Source: Dichetophora obliterata (Eukaryota; Arthropoda; Insecta; Diptera; Sciomyzidae). From it: 64,000 nucleotides of DNA. Positions 27,901 through 36,724 of the stretch are shown here, piece by piece. The notes beneath the pieces are model-generated. The model was given only the letters and a program-made list of their open reading frames with translations, was not told where the DNA came from and searched no databases. Location: positions 27,414,819 through 27,478,818 of the forward strand of contig OY986439.1 of NCBI GenBank assembly GCA_963920525.1. The letters are read 5' to 3'. Position 1 is the stretch's first letter, and every line of letters begins with the position of its first letter. A program made the translations under genes and the position numbers.

Positions 27901-30900
27901 GCTGTGTGTGCGTACGAGTATCAACGAGTATATATCTATAGATATATACTTCCTTAAATATATATATATATCCTTAAATTTTTTGGCTGTAGGTTTAAAT
28001 AATTTACTATATAAAAATGTAAAAGGATTTACCGTTACCTGTCCAATTATATGTTATATATTATTTTTAAAAACCTCTAAAATATTCAATGTATCCCCAA
28101 AAAGTAAGTCAAAAGTTCCTTTACTCGGCTTGGGGTTGGTGTGATTTGGTAGAAATCGTCACGTTACAGTGAGATTGCTGTGTATGCGTGTGAATATCGA
28201 TCAGACTACAAACTACCCAGTGGGCATTTGAGCTAGCGATACGCAAAAGAATACATGCTAGTAGTGCTCTTATTGGCGTCAATATACATACCTTCCATGA
28301 TCGCTGCATTGATGAGTGCTTCTGTAAGGCCTACCTTTTAAAGGTTTGGAGTCCTTTCCTGTTATTTTATATGAAAAATTTTTTAAAAAAATTTGGAAAA
28401 AATTATAAATGATCAGATCAATTAAAAAAAATCAAATCTTAAAAAAAAACAAAAAAAAATATTTTTTTTTGTCCGAGTTGGGACGCGAACCCAGGTCTCC
28501 GAAATCTAACACATTGCATATCACATTATATGAAAACTTTTATATGGAAAAATTCTAAGACTTTTCTATTATTTTTGTATGAAGAAATTTACAAAAACAT
28601 TCCAAAAAATTTTTGAAATGAACACAAAAATTTGTAAGAAAATGTAGATTTTAAAAAAAATAGAAAAAAAATTTTTTTTAGTCCGAGCTGGGTCGCGAAC
28701 CCGCGCTCCCGAAAGCTTACTTTCATTTGTAATGATGCGAAATAAGCTGAAGTTTGTTAACAACTTAGGTGGACGAGTGGGTAAGATGCTAGACCGCCAG
28801 ATGAGAGGACGCTGGTTCAAATCTTGAAACTGTCAAAAGTTTTTTATTTCAAGTTGATATTTATATTGCTTTTCTTTCTAACGTACATTCTAAAGAAGGG
28901 CTTCTAGCAGGCTTCTTTAGAGTCGCGAGAGAGGAAGGCCTAGAAAATTTTTTCGTTTCAAAAGACCTGCTTTTGCCCACTGGGTAGCAGGTGAGTGCGC
29001 TGTGTGTGCGTACGAGTATCAACGAGTATATATCTATAGATATATACTCGTTGCGAGTATTGAGTTTCGAGCAGACTAACCGACGAGTAGGCGAGTGCGC
29101 AAATCCCTCTTTCTCTCTCTCTCTCTCTCGCTCTCTCTCTGTGTCTCTGTTTCTGCACGTAGAAATTTCGTTAAAACGCTTTTGTTATTTTAATACACCC
29201 ACGAATATAAAAATGCGTAAAGAGTATATTAACTTTGTCACTTCGTTTGACACACACAGAAGAAGGCGTGGCAGGTACAGAAAAGTATATATACTCTTGA
29301 TCAGCATTACTGAGTCGATTTAGTAATGTTCGTCTGTGATCACGATAACAGCCGTATTTTTAAAGCTTTCGTAACGAAATTCAATATACCACAAGCTTTA
29401 TATTCAAAAATACAGAAAAAGTTGGAAAATGAGCCAAATCGGATGAAAACCACGCCTACCTCCCATACAAAGTGACTCTCTTACAATTCTACAAAAATTA
29501 ATCTAATAATAAAAAATTACTTCAAATTTTGCAAATAAGCCTTTACCCTTAATATGCACTTTGAGTCTGAAATTTGTAAAAATCTAATGAAAAGTACGGC
29601 TACCTCTCATACAAAGTGACTTTATGAAATCAGTTAAATCTACATAAATTCAACAAAAATTGTGCAACGGCTTAAAGTTTTGCAAATTAGTTTAAATTTG
29701 TGTTAATTAAAGTTATGCACTCGATGTTTGGAAGTTTGTAGAAAAAAACTTAAGATTCCGCAAACCTCCCATACAAAGTAAAATCATCATAATAGTAAAA
29801 CCTTTATCATTTCCAAAAAAAAATAAATGTTTAAAGTTGATTTGAGCACATAAGCTTTAATAAATAAAAAGGACTCTGAGTTTAAAATATGAAATATCTG
29901 GATAAAACCACGCTTTATAAAAGTGACGTCACCAAAACAATACAACATGCAAGGCATAGACGAAGTTACGGACGTTGGGTATTTTAACGTTGGGTCCAGT
30001 CGAAGATAATTCCTTACTGCTTATTTGTGTGTTAGTTTTAAATCATACTTGAGAATATTTTTTGCAATTAAGTTTTAAGAAATGGAAACTGCAGCAAATG
30101 TTTGTAATACAGTGTAATATGATGTTAGAATTTCAAAAAGTTTTTCTGACTCTAGGCTGAACACCCTAAAAGTTTTTTTTTATTTTACTCTTTTTGTGTA
30201 TTTGCTGGCAGTATTAAGGAGTCGCTGATATCGAATCTGATGTTAGAATTTTTAAAAAAATTTGCCTCTAGGGTGGACCCTAAAAATGTGTTCTATTGTT
30301 TTATACTCTTTGTAGATGCGCTTATTGCTGATTTCTAATCTTATGTTAGAATTTAAAGAAAAAATTTACTCTAGGGTGGACCCTAAAGATGTGTTTTATG
30401 TTTTATACTCTTTCTAAAAATGTCTTTTTTGCTTTATAATCCATGTGTAATATACTGACAGTATTAAGGGGTGACTGATTTCTAATCTCAGACTAGAATT
30501 AAAAAAGTTTTTTGACACTAGGGGAACCCTTAAAATGTGTATTTGTTTTATACTGATTTCGTACCTGATGTTAAAATTTAAAAATATTTGTTTGCCCCTA
30601 AAAAATGTGTTTTTTACTTTATAATCCTTGGCCCATTATCATAGTCAAAATAAAGTCGACTTTAAATTTAGTATAAGCATTTTTGACAGTTTTTCAATAT
30701 AATATCTTGTCAAAAAACTTACAATAAATTTAAAGTTGACTTTATTTTGACTATGACAATGGGCCCTTGTGTATATGCTGGCAGTATTAAGGGCCGCTGA
30801 TTTCGTATCTTAGGTTAAAATTTAAAAAAGTTTTGGGCACTAGCGTGGATCCTAAAAATGTGTTTTTGTTTTATACTCTTTGTAGATGGTCACTGATTTC

Positions 30901-32310
30901 GAATCTGATGTTAGAATTTCAAAAAGTTTTTGACACTTGGATGGACCGTAAAAACTTTTTTTTTTGCTTTAAACTCTTTGTGTATGTGCTAGCAGTATTA
31001 AGGGATCGCTGGTTTTCAATCTCACGTGAGAATTTAAAAAATGTTTTTAATTCAGGGTGGACCCTAAATATGAATTTTTGTTTTATATTTTTGTTGATGC
31101 GCTAGTCGCTGATTTCGAGTCTGATGTAAGAATTTGAAAAAGTTTTTGACACTAGGGTGAGCCCTAAATATGTGTTTTTTTTATACTCTCAAGTCCAGTT
31201 TTAAATACAACTTTTCAATTAATTCAAGCTCTATACGAGGAAAATGATTGATGTTCAATGCTCAAAACCTTGTTGCGTTATGAAACAAACATCGCTGGCA
31301 ACGGTAACTGTCAATTTTTGTCTCTCATAAGAATATGAGAATAAAATATTAAATTTAAGTTTTTGATTAAATTTTTTTAACTATTTGCCTTGAAAAAATT
31401 ATGTAAAATAAAAAATTATAATAATATACAGATTTTATTTCAAATTACATTCGGAGTTGAAGAAAAACGCATGACAGTGATGTTCAATTGTATATATACA
31501 AATTTTTTTATAAGAAAAAAGTTGCGGTGCTCCAGCTGCTCAAACTACACAGTAAAAATATGAGCATAAATTTTATACTATTTTGTATACATATAAATCC
31601 AAACCAAAAATGTTTTAAAAGTTATACCATCAAATCTTATAAATTTTTCCAGACCATTTTTCTCATCAGACCAATCAAAACCATTATATTTTTAAATTTC
31701 CCGATTTCGGTGAATTTGTTTCTTTCGAACTAGAATATATTTTGATTAACACATGATATCCATATGAAATTTTTAAGTTATATTTTTTTTATTATTTTTA
31801 TAATTTTGAGTGGTATAAAATTTATAAATTATTTGGAATAAAAAAGTTTATACCACACAAATGTTATTAAAAAAATAAAATTTACCCTCAAATTTTTTTC
31901 TGTGTAGGCTCCTTCAATTTGAGCTGTGCAATGCCCAGCCCCTTTAGAGTCAACTGAAATCAGCCAAACAAAAGTTGTTTATTAAAATAAGTTCATTTCG
32001 GTATTTTCGACGCTCATCAATTCACTGACTTTCTAGTGACTTTTTAGACTTTCTATTGAGCTATATGAAAATATTGAAAATATGTATATTCGTTGGTGGT
32101 AAATAAATTTTTCAAGAAAAAAAAAATCCAAAAATTGAAAAAGCAGGTTCCCCCTTAAGATAATTAAAGTATCTTATATTAAAGTATTTATTTTGATGCA
32201 TAAAAACAATTTGATACCATCGCTCTCTTTTAGAAATGATATGTATGGAGCAAGTCCGGCCTTTCCAATAGAACAACTACAACAGCAGCACATGCAATTC
32301 TTGCAGCAGC

Positions 32311-32348
<38 letters not shown>

Positions 32349-33000
32349 GAACCAGAGAATCAACAGGAATTGCATCTGAAACTCCTGCGACAACAAGAAC
32401 AACAAAAAGAACCAAGGTCTCAACATGATTTGCAAGCCCAATACAAGCAAGAACAAGAAGAGTTCCTAAACCAAAAACAACTTCATATACAACAGTTGTT
32501 GCAACAGGAGCAGCCACTGCAATCAGATAGTAGGATGCTGCAACAACAACAACAACAACAACAACGGGTGCCACTCAATGAAATCAACTATCTTCATGCA
32601 CATCCTAGTAAAAGTAACAGCAAGGAGAACGATTTGAGTCAGGTGTTTATGAAAGTTATGGAGCGCAAAAAGAAGCAGACTGGCAACCACAAAAAATGTG
32701 ACCTTAACATCGACAGCTTGTTAAATTCACGAGATCAATTCTTGAGTCTATGCAACAAGAATCGCTTCTATTCGAATCCAAACTATGCAGAGCCCTGGAA
32801 AGTGTTCTCGCGGTAAGTTAAACATATATCAACCTTGTTGAAGCTATACCGTTAATTATTGTTGTCCACTAAAATTTCAATTCAAAACTAGTTTATCCAC
32901 AAAACTTGCCAGCGAGATTGTCGGTTCGGTGGAGGAAGACTTCAGCATTGGTGTTTCAAAATTTGTACAGGATTTTCTAGAGTTGGAGACTCATACCTGA
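2013..33000 (+). CDS. Gln-rich acidic protein of unknown function, 3 exons, about 860 aa
   Basis: Predicted join: 2013-3907, 32234-32812, 32892-33000. Each donor has GT (GTGAGT, GTAAGT) and each acceptor AG; both junctions fall at phase 2 and restore a frame ending in TGA at 32998-33000. Total 2583 nt, 860 residues if ATG 2013 is the start. The protein has long Gln/Asn tracts, an Ala-rich helix, a run of Asp/Glu (about 585-610), a basic KKRRVRK motif before the first junction, a second polyQ block, and a better-structured C-terminus (LSQVFMKVMERKKKQ, then NYAEPWKVFSR and a helical tail). I do not recognise the family. Low-complexity sequence with a conserved-looking C-terminus could suit a nuclear regulator or a scaffold; this is inference. 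Extra small exons inside the 28.3-kb intron cannot be excluded. Confidence 0.7.
5230..5760. repeat. Tandem repeat, unit about 120 bp, 4 diverged copies
   Basis: The block AACACAATATGATTTTTCAA followed by a TTTCTAATAT...AAATAA segment, AAGTGACTT and AAATAAACAAAATAAAAT recurs at about 5318, 5465, 5610 and in part at 5720. It lies inside the TIR element at 4788-7759. Confidence 0.7.
5895..6020. repeat. Dispersed repeat shared with 34200-34350
   Basis: TAGTGGTATTCAATGATCGC, a TGTAATAGCGTA-type segment and AAATCGTGGTGTAAATATAATG match in order the region at 34208-34350 (TAGTGGTATTTAATGAACGC, CAGCGTATG, AAACGTGGTGTATACATAATG). Same orientation, moderate divergence. Confidence 0.5.
8280..9290. repeat. 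Diverged tandem repeats inside the Helitron, unit about 130-160 bp
   Basis: The phrase CACGCCCCCTTTTACCGCCC then ACAAATCAATGAAAAT, a GGTTTTGGTCGTATTAGACT segment and GGTTACTGTCGGCAACTGTA recurs about six times. Confidence 0.65.
10180..11110. repeat. Tandem repeats in the Helitron 3' half, unit about 170 bp, about 6 copies
   Basis: Repeated phrases in order: TATCGAATAGCTTTGGAGTT, ATAGGTCGCACAGC, GGAATTCAGTATTCGACCTC, AATTTACACATGCAGTTT, ATTTTATGGGCGT and CACCTCCCATACAACCCAAA. Confidence 0.75.
11730..12065. repeat. Two direct copies plus a partial inverted copy of a repeat of about 140-150 bp
   Basis: AAGTGGGCGTGGCAGCTCCC with CATACAAATGGAT and an AGCAATATCTAxAxAACCA segment near 11742 is repeated near 11884. 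A partial inverted copy (GTATGGGAGGTACACGCCCA) lies near 12030. Related in style to the Helitron repeats upstream. Confidence 0.6.
12140..14303 (+). pseudogene. Broken transposon-type ORF (multicopy arthropod family), interrupted by an insertion
   Basis: Plus-strand pieces in collinear order: about 12150-12420 (SRCFDGITNTDCEEIICKIN, then DEQYIYLQGLLEVLEPKDVS and a SIKYFVETSGTKHAVCK stretch), 12470-12590 (PHDQRGTALGLQSNATSSKI), 12587-12620 (KMFLAKYPDV), then after a 1-kb inverted-repeat element 14110-14301 (KKNFDISFSRAQIDVCCKCE). Order and wording match, from memory, a family of uncharacterised multi-copy insect proteins (CF...Q..YL; KYxxxxxGxxxxVCK; DxRG; FLxxYPD; FNISFxxPxxDxCxxC). I read it as a decayed transposon or transposon-derived gene. 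Stops and shifts break it throughout. A long minus-strand frame over 11862-12368 is a shadow. Confidence 0.55.
12970..14002. mobile_element. Inverted-repeat element of about 1 kb inserted in the broken ORF
   Basis: The left arm AATGCTTTGATTTTT, then AAAACTACATATG and a TCGCCAAACAAGATG segment near 13050, is mirrored by CATCTTGTTTGGCGA near 13905, CATATGTAGTTTTTCTTACA near 13964 and AATCAAAGCATTTG to about 14000. Arms run over 150 bp each; a further inner pair is GTTATCTGACTG near 13129 with AATCAGATAACAATC near 13813. The inner arms carry GTCCTGTGTGAG and ACACAGGACACT. It sits between two pieces of the same protein, so it arrived after that gene. Confidence 0.6.
15961..16883. mobile_element. 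Small non-autonomous TIR element with subterminal repeats
   Basis: CCCAATCAGCC near 15963 is mirrored by GGTTGATTGGG at 16864-16876. Both ends carry AAGCTTAC-type words and the interior is full of TGTAAAAGTATTAT / TTACAATxCTT short repeats in both orientations. No coding frame. Superfamily not assigned. Confidence 0.45.
17010..17345. repeat. Foldback of short direct and inverted GGAGTTATTTCATTT repeats
   Basis: GGAGTTATTTCATTTT occurs near 17103, 17141 and 17246. Inverted forms (GAAATAACTC, GAAATAAGTCCC, GATAACTCCCA) occur near 17047, 17202 and 17229. Confidence 0.55.
17440..17605. repeat. Tandem repeat, unit about 80 bp, 2 copies
   Basis: GGTTGCACTCTCAGACATGA followed by a CCTACCTGGTTTTATTG phrase near 17470 is repeated near 17552 with two changes. 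Confidence 0.7.
17690..17960. repeat. Helitron-like 5' fragment
   Basis: TCTATAGTAATAAAACTCAT followed by a TTTG microsatellite, then CTAAACGGCTCAGTGGATTT and GCCACGCCCCCTCCG. The order resembles the left part of the Helitron at 7820 (TATA-rich start, short repeat, a 'not equal to target' homology phrase, CGCCCCC). No 3' end found, so only a fragment is supported. Confidence 0.3.
18637..18993 (+). CDS. Candidate small secreted Cys-containing protein, 118 aa
   Basis: ATG 18637 opens a frame whose first 24 residues look like a signal peptide (MMPNSYCIMITCLNLILTAT, then VVPS before a charged segment). The mature part has five cysteines (in FSC, KKC, FTC, YFC and ADC contexts) and an amphipathic, mixed composition unlike most frames in this AT-rich DNA. 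A second frame in +1 (about 18963-19151) continues with cysteines (NNLCKK, SDFCIQ), so the true C-terminus may lie there after a frameshift or an intron. It lies in the big intron on the same strand. I do not recognise a family; it may still be a chance ORF. Confidence 0.25.
   Translation: MMPNSYCIMITCLNLILTATVVPSKSRFSCRSFEKISYRDYIKAKGTQLILTFYSKNYTKIVFVVKMISSKKCIFDYFPYDIAFTCKNSFSEAQKLFYYFCHQNNKGADCLAKFIFSK
19376..19595. repeat. Minisatellite with GCGTGATCGTGA core
   Basis: Four or five diverged copies of GAAC(T/G)TGCGTGATCGTGA with intervening AAAATAAxxATTTTAA spacers, period about 50 bp. It ends in an inverted piece (CACACGATCATC, near 19580). Confidence 0.6.
21030..22706 (+). mobile_element. 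Tc1-like element with long TIRs, 1677 bp
   Basis: The element starts CAGTGTTGCGCAAAACAATA at 21030 and ends with the inverse (TATTGTTTTACGCAACACTG) at 22706. TA flanks both sides (21028-21029 and 22707-22708), the Tc1/mariner target duplication. The TIRs are about 220-230 bp (to about 21258 and from about 22486) and roughly 90 percent alike over their outer 100 bp. Size and TIR length match the Minos / Paris / S group of Tc1-like elements. The transposase inside is broken, so this copy is non-autonomous, but well-kept TIRs could still be mobilised in trans. Confidence 0.9.
21384..22460 (+). pseudogene. Tc1-type transposase remnant
   Basis: Collinear pieces: an N-terminal HTH-like part (21384-21575), GRPRKTSLRDDRN (about 21580), KPLLTAKHKKQ before a 69-nt GT-AG intron-like gap (21787-21855), LSLAKEHLNWTVQKSKMVF, then SDESKFNLINSDG (first catalytic Asp), GGGGIMVC, FQPDNDPKHTS (second Asp; about 22180-22210) and DWPVQSQ (where DWPxxSPDLNPIE is expected; third acidic residue region damaged). 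Several frameshifts and stops break it. A short intron at this place is a known trait of Minos-like transposase genes; the match of frame at this gap is off by one, so splicing is a suggestion only. Confidence 0.85.
22709..25200. other. Intron stretch with no assignable feature
   Basis: Very AT-rich. Short chance frames only. No paired termini that I could delimit. Confidence 0.3.
25642..26098. repeat. Long inverted repeat (hairpin), arms about 180 bp, loop about 95 bp
   Basis: Left arm 25642-25828, right arm about 25924-26098. Shared phrases: TTGCTCAGTGAAAATxGTAT, CCTCTAAAACGAATTCTAA, CCCCAACTTTTGACTTTTGT, AGGGTCAAATTTTGAAAAAT and CCCCAATCGAGTTCAAATGT. Arms are about 90 percent alike, with one indel near the loop. 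As RNA it would form a hairpin of over 150 bp. It may be a foldback transposon or a hairpin-siRNA source; neither is shown. Minus and plus frames over it are shadows of the repeat. Confidence 0.85.
26390..26870. repeat. Diverged tandem repeats, about 190 bp
   Basis: Two or three weak copies share GAAAAATTCCCGTTATTTTGA / AAATTTCCATTATTTTACCA, then AAAACTAT and an AGATxTTCTxAxTACAA segment. Low identity. Confidence 0.35.
27373..27431 (-). pseudogene. tRNA-like T-arm module, minus strand (copy at 28471-28529)
   Basis: On the minus strand CTGGGTTCGCGTCCCAACTC folds as a T arm with a near-consensus B box (GGTTCGCGTCC). The 5' half of a tRNA is poorly kept. Likely a tRNA-derived SINE relic. Confidence 0.4.
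27583..27650 (-). pseudogene. tRNA-like T-arm module, minus strand (copy at 28681-28748)
   Basis: On the minus strand GCGGGTTCGCGACCCAGCTC folds as a T arm (GGG/CCC) with a B-box-like core. The surrounding sequence resembles the module at 27373-27431, with the same GTCCGAGxTGGGxCGCGAAC context. Confidence 0.4.
27669..27732 (+). pseudogene. tRNA-like module, plus strand (copy at 28767-28830)
   Basis: A-box-like GACGAGTGGGTAAGATGC, then an anticodon-like segment (CTAGACCGCCAGATGAG), and a B-box-like GGTTCAAATCT at 27716-27726. A full cloverleaf is not convincing. Probably a SINE head. Confidence 0.4.
29106..29148. repeat. CT-rich microsatellite
   Basis: CTTTCTCTCTCTCTCTCTCT followed by CGCTCTCTCTCTGTGTCTCTG. 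Confidence 0.85.
29205..29940 (+). repeat. Dispersed fly repeat (shared with 52800-53410 and 63790-64000)
   Basis: Opens with AAAGAGTATATTAACTTTGT and GGCGTGGCAGGTACAGAAAA, then ATACTCTTGATCAGCATTAC and GAGTCGATTTAG. Next come repeated units with ATGAGCCAAATCGGATGAAA, ACGCCTACCTCCCATACAAA and a GTGACT..ATG segment. The opening wording is found in widespread repeats of Drosophila-like flies; I do not assign a class. Confidence 0.5.
30115..31190 (+). repeat. Satellite-like tandem array, unit about 100-130 bp, about 9 copies
   Basis: The unit reads roughly GCTGATTTCGAATCTGATGT, TAGAATTTxAAAAAGTTTTTG, ACACTAGGGTGGACCCTAAA, AATGTGTTTTTGTTTTATAC and TCTTTGTGTATGTGCTGGCA, GTATTAAGG. Copies vary in length and identity. 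A MITE at 30630-30765 splits one copy. Confidence 0.8.
30630..30765. mobile_element. Palindromic MITE, GGCCCATTAT family, copy 1
   Basis: The termini GGCCCATTATCATAGTCAAA and its inverse ending ATGGGCC are almost fully inverted over about 45 bp. It is flanked by CTT on both sides, a 3-bp duplication. It interrupts a copy of the tandem array. The 3-bp duplication and GG-CC ends suit a PIF/Harbinger-type MITE (inference). Confidence 0.75.
32234..33000 (+). CDS. Exons 2 and 3 of the Gln-rich gene (32234-32812, 32892-33000)
   Basis: Exon 2 starts after CTCTCTTTTAG and encodes NDMYGASPAFPIEQLQQQ, two polyQ blocks, then the well-formed segment ENDLSQVFMKVMERKKKQ and CDLNIDSLLNSRDQFLSLCN, ending in EPWKVFSR. 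The donor is CGCG|GTAAGT. A 79-nt intron follows. Exon 3 encodes LSTKLASEIVGSVEEDFSIG and VSKFVQDFLELETHT before TGA. The frame is kept and the non-repeat part has no stops, so this is a real coding end. The helical tail (SEIVGSVEEDF) recalls C-termini of centriolar or ciliary proteins only vaguely; not a basis for naming. Confidence 0.75.
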
Positions 33001-33654
33001 ATTTCACACACTTTATTTTTTGACTGCTAGACTAGCGGTTTTTTTTTTATTTTTTTATTCTTGGCCATTGACTGCATTAGCGTCTATTGCAAATTCATCA
33101 CATCTTAATGAGCATTGTTTTTTTTGCTTTTGAGTTATGCTGCTGTAGTTATTTTATCTGTATGTAAGGTTTTTTGTAATTTTTTTTGTCTGCTTAAATT
33201 TCAGTGCGTTAAAAATTCTGAAAACTTTCATATCGCGAAAAACTTTGCAGCATAATTGAAAAATCTAACCACCAAAATTGTATGTGATTTAATGTTTTTT
33301 TGTTCGTAGTTGGTCGAAAACTACATAATACAAAACAATTTACTATATTTTGTTAACTGAATATAAACAATACTTGTATTTTTATTTAAACTTTAATTCT
33401 GCAGCAGTGCCCATTGAAAAGGTACTAAAATGTAGCTAGCGTATGCTACCCTGACAGAAGAGACCCAACAGGAAAATAATCAATGCGCTTGAATGTTGGC
33501 ATGCGTTTGTGTGCGACAGGAATTTGGAACGAAGTATTAACGTATGGAACGAGTTATAATAGAGAAATATTTTTAAGAAAATTTGCGAAACCAAATGTTG
33601 CTGTCGTCGACTTCAATCTATTCGACATGCGACAAATGCTGAAACATCAATATA

Positions 33655-33763
33655 AGGCGTTTTTCTTTATTACATCCGAGCTGAGCATGAGTTGTCAAAA
33701 CACAATCAAGTTTGATCAGATCTACTCAGATCTGTGGTCTGATGTGGAAAAAGAAAAACGCCT
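33655..33763. mobile_element. Short palindromic MITE, AGGCGTTTTTCTT family
   Basis: AGGCGTTTTTCTTTATTACA with TC.. at the left is mirrored by GATGTGGAAAAAGAAAAACG then CCT at the right. 109 bp. The same termini bound the longer element at 37146-38205. A 107-codon frame across it (33483-33806) is not a gene. Confidence 0.65.
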
Positions 33764-34199
33764 AAAGTTGACTTTTATTTGTTTGCTTCAATTCGAAGGC
33801 AAGTAAATATTCATGCGAGTATGTACAATAGACTGGGTCATAATTCAATTGTTATAAGGTTATTCGTATTTTTTGATATATGCTTATTTTCTATAAACAA
33901 GCATATTTTGACAATCTGCTAACAGTGTTTTGTGCTGTTGGAAAAAAGCTATGTTTCGTTGTGTAGTTTTCTAGTGTAGTAGTTTTTCAATGATTTCTTG
34001 CCAAGTTAATAAGAAAAATAAATTATGTAGGTGTTGCATCGTAAGTATATGCTATGTTGTAAGTATATTTTTTTGGAATTTAGAACGCTTCTTCGCAAAT
34101 TTAAAATAACAAGTTATTTTTGTCAAAACTGAATTAGTGAATTTTATAAATTGAAAGTCTAATTTAGAAGAAAGTTGGTTAAGGCAAAAAATAAATTAT

Positions 34200-34350
34200 A
34201 AATAAATACTAGTGGTATTTAATGAACGCCGTATTGTCGATGTAATCAGCGTATGTTCGGTAAGTTTACAGCAACGTAATTTGCAATAGTAAAATTGTAA
34301 GGGATTAAACATAAGCAGCTTGCGGCTCAAAAACGTGGTGTATACATAAT
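34200..34350. repeat. Dispersed repeat shared with 5895-6020
   Basis: See the matching phrases TAGTGGTATT(C/T)AATGA and CGTGGTGTA(A/T)A in both places, same order and strand. Confidence 0.5.
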
Positions 34351-36724
34351 GTGACCAACATTTTCCAAGCAAAAAGAAGTACACGCAATGACTTTAAAAA
34401 GAGACACAAAAGAAGTACACAGAATAAATATAGAAGTACATCCACAAAAAAAAATATGAAAATATTAAAAGATCTATTAAACAAAAAGTTTAATCTATAG
34501 AGGATTCAAAATTAGATCCAGCTTACAATTCATTGCTTATTAAGGCAGTAGTCCAGTGTGATGAATACAAAAAATCAATTTTTTTAATTTTTCGCAATAG
34601 AATATAACAATTACAACTTAAAAATATAGTCTAAACTTTTTAGACCTACATTTAAAATATTTTTAAAGTTTTAGCCAAAAGAAGAAAAAGCATCGTAACG
34701 TAAATAAAAGTACGTTTTTGAAACTTTGGGGAAGCACTGACTTCAAAACCGATTTGGATAAAAATTTCACCCGTTATTTAAGACATACATAGCTAGTTCA
34801 GGAACTTTAAAACAATCAATTTTTCAATAAGTTAATTTTTTAAACATATTAAAAACAGTTAATTTTACAAATTTGTTTTCACGAGTCCAACATTTTTTAT
34901 TTGTTTTTTAAATATACATTTTACAGTGTAGTGCACTAAAATAAAGCCTGCAGGACGATATTCTCTTTGATATTTTTATTTCAGATGAGCACGTAAGGCT
35001 TGGTGCTTCCCCAAAAAACACACCTTCTTTCGAGTACTCTTCTTTGATATAGATAACTATAAGCAAATTAATGTAAAATCAAGTCAAAGAAAACTTTTGT
35101 ACACTTTACGACATCAATAAAAACATGTTAAAATTTCAAAACGATGTTATTTTAAGTAAAATTTTTTATGCTGATACTAATAATTTTTGAAGTTTTAATT
35201 TTACATTTTTTTGTTTTTGAAAAATCTTAGGAACAAAAAACTTTTCCATAGAAAAAGTTGGTTTTTGTCCAAAAAAGGAACGTTTTTAAAATAATCCAGG
35301 AAGCCTACTGCTTAACACATTGTGAAATTATTCCGTAGAGGGTACAACAATAAGCCAAAAAACATTTTAGACCGAGTTTATCAAACACTTTTGTTTTTGT
35401 ATGGAGACCGACCGGGCCTAATGTACAATATTATGTTTTTTTCTTTACTTGATAACTTAAGGCTTTTTAGCTCAAAAAAAAAATGAAAAAATTCGAAAAA
35501 TGCAAACTTAATTTCTTTAGATATCATCCAAAACTTCATAAATTTAGTTAAGAAGTTTTTCAAAAGTATCTAAATAGAATTTATTTTGATAGTACGTATA
35601 AAAAAAATCATTTTCTAAAACTTTTATTGAACTAACGGGACTATTAAGTAATAAAACCGACTGAGCTCATTTTAAATATTTATCATCAAAAAGTTATTGT
35701 ACATTTTTTATCACAACTCAAGTACGAATCGTCTAATTTGGCTATCAAATATCGCAAAAAATGTTAAATTAAATAACTAGCAAATGGTGTTATGGCTCAG
35801 TTTTTTTAATTAATCGTTCTTTTTTTAAGAAAATTTGGAACAGAAATACGAAATTAATTGGAAGCCCCAAAATTTTGTACACATTTATTAAAATAAATTT
35901 AATAAAAAATTTAAATCATCAAAATAGACTAATTTAGCACCTAAATAAAACAAGTCATTTAATACAAAAATTGAGTTTTATTAGAAAGAATTTTTACAGT
36001 ACTTGTGATTGGGATATTAGATAAAACTAAGGAGAAATATAAGGATTAAAAATTTGAGATTTATATTATTGTTGCGTATTTTCTTCATAAAATTGTAGTT
36101 ACTCTAAATACAAAACTGCATCCTTAGAATTAGTAAAAACTGCTTTTGCCATCTAATTGGAATTGTTTTCAAAGAAATTTTTTGTTGCATTTTGGGCTAA
36201 AAAAATTCAAGCTATACAGCGTACGAATTTTAATAAGAAATAAAGCTTAATTTAAAGATAAATCTACATGAAAATTCGATGGAAAGTTTTTATTCAATAA
36301 ACCATTACCTCATATGATAATAATAACTCTTTTGGTTTTGTTTCTGTTAAACAAATATTTTGATATGCCTTCATTTGTACAAGTGGTTGATATGTTTATA
36401 GAGCTCTAACATCAGTCAAGACACGAAATCAAGTTTAACCGCCAATACATTTTTATTAGTATATCTAAGCTAAAGTTTAAAGATGTAGTCTGGTTTTCAA
36501 GTTTAAAAAAATCTATTTCTTTTAGTATTTCGAAATTACAATAAATACTGTATATTTATTTAATTATAAATCTATAATTACGTCAATGAATCTTATTTTG
36601 GCCATAAGTACATCAAAACTGGATACTCACAGTGAACCTAATAGTTCAAACTAGTATGTGTACAAAAATATGGAATACAGCATAAATAAGGAACAAGATT
36701 TTTATATTTTATACACCAAACGAA

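Larger units (their letters stand above)
26871..29048 (+). repeat. Near-identical tandem duplication, period 1098 bp
   Basis: 26871-27950 (1080 bp) is repeated at 27969-29048, with an 18-bp AT-rich junction. I found one base difference (GTTTGGTAAC near 27655; GTTTGTTAAC near 28753). The unit holds three tRNA-like B-box modules and a TATATCTATAGATATATA palindrome at its right end. Such identity means a very recent duplication or an assembly artefact, for example two alleles placed in tandem. Confidence 0.95.
3908..32233 (+). other. Intron of about 28.3 kb in the Gln-rich gene
   Basis: Inferred from matching phase-2 donor (CT|GTGAGT) and acceptor (CTCTCTTTTAG|A). It is filled with transposons, tandem arrays and inverted repeats listed separately. 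Stretches where I see nothing assignable: 3908-4787, 11132-11720, 14304-15960, 19600-21029, 22709-25200 and 31200-32233. The intron could be shorter if unseen exons or a nested gene lie inside. Confidence 0.6.

Noticed and set aside
27023..28820. Minus frames of 62 and 83 codons occurring twice
   Set aside because: They are copies created by the 1098-bp duplication and run through the tRNA-like modules; no coding signal beyond that.
33483..33806. 107-codon plus frame after the Gln-rich gene
   Set aside because: Its second half is the palindromic MITE at 33655-33763; it is probably 3' UTR or intergenic.
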